From NCBI GenBank assembly GCA_934045905.1, contig OW203768.1, forward strand, positions 26,689,060 to 26,753,059: a DNA stretch of 64,000 bases, in the 5' to 3' direction. This document shows positions 61,571-64,000 of the stretch, piece by piece. This stretch comes from Leuctra nigra. Taxonomy: Eukaryota; Arthropoda; Insecta; Plecoptera; Leuctridae. Position numbers and translations under genes: made by a program. How positions within the stretch are numbered: position 1 is the first letter of the stretch; the number at the start of each line of letters is the position of its first letter. The notes beneath the pieces were generated by a model, which was not told the origin of the DNA, searched no databases, and saw only the letters and a program-made list of their open reading frames with translations.

Positions 61571-61641
61571 GCCTGCTTAGCTTAGTGGTTAGAGCACTGG
61601 ACCGGCAATTCAGGGACGTGGGTTCGATCCCCACAGTAGGC
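61571..61641 (+). repeat. tRNA-Ala-like SINE head, copy 5
   Basis: Identical cloverleaf to copies 3 and 4; followed by the usual caaatcttttcaatttgc SINE body, then unrelated sequence. Confidence 0.75.
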
Positions 61642-61679
61642 AAATCTTTTCAATTTGCAGTTGGTATTAACGTAGATCC

Positions 61680-62490
61680 AAAGAGCGATTTAGTTCCTCA
61701 GAAAATCGTCGGATGGCGCAGCGGTCGGTCGTCAAGTTCGACTTGATATTGTCACGTACGTTTACAACGCTACTGTGTTCATAGAAAATGCAGCAAAACA
61801 AACAGTGACCTTCAGTCTAAGCTGTGACTGACACTCAACGACCTGCCACTATCAGAGTAACGCGATCCCGAGCGATATTATTATCTCTCTACCCCCACGC
61901 ACGGCAAGTTTAGCACACTCGTGTAATTCTTTCATAAAGAGAGAACCTGTATATTATTGTTACTTCTCGACAAAACACAGGATATTTGATAGACAATAAT
62001 ATTAATGTAACTGAAGTATGATTTTCACAGTCAGTTTCAGTTCCCTCGTTCAATCATTTCTTATAGATAGTTATTGATAAAAATGAGACCTACATACATC
62101 ACAACAATAGGTGGGTACTTTAGTATACATAACATCAGGGCCGTAACAGGGGGTGTGCGGGCGATGCGGCAGCACAGGGTGCCGCCAACAAGGGGCCGCC
62201 AGGAAGCTAAATTTGTATGTAATTACTTTTTTGCACCCAAAATTAATTTTTGCGCATTAAAAACACAAAAAACGCCCTGCGGGGCATGGTTGATGGCGGT
62301 GATGATTTCAGTCATACCCAAGAGGTCTAACCCCCCCCCCCCTTCTAAAATTAATGCGCCCTTTAAAAAAATGAAATAAAGTTTTGAAATAAAAATTATT
62401 CTGCTGAAAGAAATTGCAGTGAAATTGAACGTCAGAAATGATTAAAAACCATAAAATCCTATCAAAAAAATCAAAATTTTCCGTGTCAGG
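61680..62490. other. Unassigned sequence
   Basis: I see no gene or clear repeat beyond a C-run near 62331-62342. Several short ORFs are not supported. Confidence 0.4.
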
Positions 62491-62502
62491 GCCCTGGAGC
62501 AC

Positions 62503-62660
62503 TATTCCTGAAAAAAGTGAGAGTGAGTATGAGAAAAAATAGTGAGAAAATTGGTATATGGAATCTAAGCCTGCTGGATTCCTATTGGTTGATAACAATT
62601 TTCTCACTATTTTTTCTCATACTCACTCTCACTTTTTTCAGGAATATGGCCCCTGGACCC
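62503..62660. mobile_element. Small palindromic MITE
   Basis: About 50 bases are inverted at each end: attcctgaaaaaagtgagag, gtgagtatgagaaaaaatag on the left with exact complements on the right. The outermost bases are ggccc-type. The spacer is about 40 bases. Confidence 0.8.
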
Positions 62661-64000
62661 GCATATGGTTAAGAGCCACCCCCCCCCCAGACCCCTCATT
62701 GCTGTCATTGCAAGGGCCGTGGAAATGTTTGACCACTGTTTTGCATACTTATTTGTTTTGTGCACAACCAAGTTTTGGTTTGTCCTAGTCTGAAATCATC
62801 ACTGGTTGGGTATAGCGTTTTCTGGGGAGGTGTGGTTGGTGGTGGGGGGTGGGGGGGGGGGGAATTTAGATTTGCACCGGGCGCCGAAATCCCTAGTTAC
62901 GGCACTGCCAATAAGCAGTAAGAAAAATCTGTACTACGTGTTTTGGTATCAAATAGTTTAACGTATAATTATTAAATTTTATTCATGAGGATGATCATGT
63001 TGGACAAATGAGTAAATGAGTTGTCTCATTGGATAATACCTATGTTCAATTAGTTTTGCAAAACTTGAGAAAATTTTGAGAACTCAACCTCATAATCAAG
63101 AAAATCTGTGCGTTTTTATGTGCGTTTTTAATTTATATCTGGAGGGATATCTGGGGGTGTTCAGGATCTCTAGCAGGGGGTCAGGATCTCAAGCAGGGGG
63201 GTCAGGCTCCAGCCAGGGGGGGTCCATTCCCCCCTCCCCACCCCTATTCCTACGCGCCTGTACCTGGAAGTGTTAGGGTTGTCCAGTGTCCAATGTAAAG
63301 TTTACATTAGACAATCCTTTATTAGCAATGTTTGATAAGATTAATTTATTCCAAGATTTATTTTACTAGCCCACCACTTAGCTGATTTCCCTTTAAATTA
63401 AAAGCAATTCCTCTTTTATAATGCCATTTGTCGTGATGAAAAAGGGTGACTTCAAACAGTGTACAAATAGCTTAGAAATGCATCAAATTCAATATTGAAA
63501 TTCAAAATTTCGCACCCTGATCCCCTCATGGATGAATTCCAGTTCGACCACTACTGGGGTTGCAGTGATTTTCAATAAAGTTCACGAAGTTAAAAAATAA
63601 ATCAGCAAAATTGAACTGTGTTATCTCTGCGCCCCTGAATCACTATCTCTGAAACCATCCATCCAAATTTAATGTTTTATAACATTTATTTTGCACATCC
63701 ATAATTTTAAGTGCAAAAATGCTTTGAAGGAAAATTAAAATTACGGGCAATTAATTTTGAAATTTTGAACGCATATGACTTCATCACTCCAGCGGCCAGC
63801 CTGAAACAGATTATTATATTGATCACTCATTCAATTCAAATCAAATGGGATTTATAAGAGAGAGGTAAAGAAATAACAAAGGACTCTGGGCGCTTGCCCT
63901 TCCCCCCCCCCCCCACCCAGGTGTATTTTACGTATAGTTTCATTTTGTTAAAAAAAAATCTCAAAATAATTCATTTCCAAAAAATGAAAAAATGAAAAAA
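62661..64000. other. Unassigned sequence with homopolymer runs
   Basis: G-runs near 62846-62862 and C-runs near 62680-62688 and 63903-63915. A degenerate repeat of tcaggatctc-agcaggggg lies at about 63163-63220. No coding exon was identified. Confidence 0.4.

Larger units (their letters stand above)
61011..61641. repeat. Tandem chimeric units: PLE-B hammerhead/LTR piece fused to a tRNA-like head
   Basis: Two units with a period of about 313 bases (start strings catctgtgaa at 61011 and 61324). Each unit has an inverted hammerhead/LTR stretch, a junction cgtgtcaacgttggcacg, a palindromic aaaacttttataaataaaag, a cacgcgtctcggactgta or close variant, and a tRNA-Ala-like head at its end. In the second unit the hammerhead is clipped where it meets the tRNA-like 3' end of the first. 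Confidence 0.8.

Noticed and set aside
48136..61641. Five functional tRNA-Ala genes
   Set aside because: The cloverleaf is good, but all copies share flanking SINE sequence, have C at position 33 and lie inside repeats; they are more likely SINE heads.

Overview
The window is animal nuclear DNA, most likely insect. The three cellular genes have short coding exons with canonical GT-AG introns and match insect lipid-handling families, and the rest is a dense, layered collection of retroelements and small inverted-repeat DNA elements. A hemipteran is my guess; nothing in the sequence proves the order.

Cellular genes (about 16.3-36.3 kb). A three-exon DGAT2/MOGAT-family acyltransferase gene (+, 16357-18383) converges on a six-exon CRAL-TRIO lipid-transfer gene (-, 30481-19131). 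The CRAL-TRIO gene is in turn divergent from a five-exon TMEM53/DUF829 alpha/beta-hydrolase-fold gene (+, 31265-36244). I joined the exons by hand; all phases agree and give complete proteins of about 329, 286 and 324 residues. The 5' ends of the first two may lack an upstream exon. Their introns are loaded with repeats, including a 4.7-kb LINE whose poly(A) ends 8 bases from a 5' splice site.

Left flank (0-16 kb). A minus-strand RTE-like LINE has its reverse transcriptase ORF split by a TA-flanked 1012-bp element. Next come several foldback elements, one with at least two further insertions nested inside it, a tandem array of eight 112/113-bp units carrying Pol III-like boxes, two dispersed repeat families (called R1 and R2 here) and more truncated LINE 3' ends.

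Right flank (36-64 kb). This holds AT-rich and TIR elements, a tandem array whose units join CRE, ETS and YY1-like motifs, and then a retroelement-rich stretch from about 41.6 to 61.7 kb. In that stretch a run of elements abuts (TA)n tracts and carries hammerhead-ribozyme-like motifs: short palindromic elements, a Penelope-like (PLE) shell holding a coding-intact Jockey-type LINE, a head-to-tail concatemer of one PLE family (A), and an inverted plus full-length arrangement of a second PLE family (B). Between and after the PLEs lie five near-identical tRNA-Ala-like SINE heads, two of them in a tandem unit fused to PLE hammerhead/LTR sequence. The last 2 kb shows only small inverted repeats and homopolymer tracts.

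The cellular genes plausibly share a lipid theme (triacylglycerol synthesis, hydrophobic ligand transfer, a hydrolase-fold protein), but co-function is inference. The most interesting biology lies in the PLE/hammerhead/tRNA-like chimeras and their arrangement.
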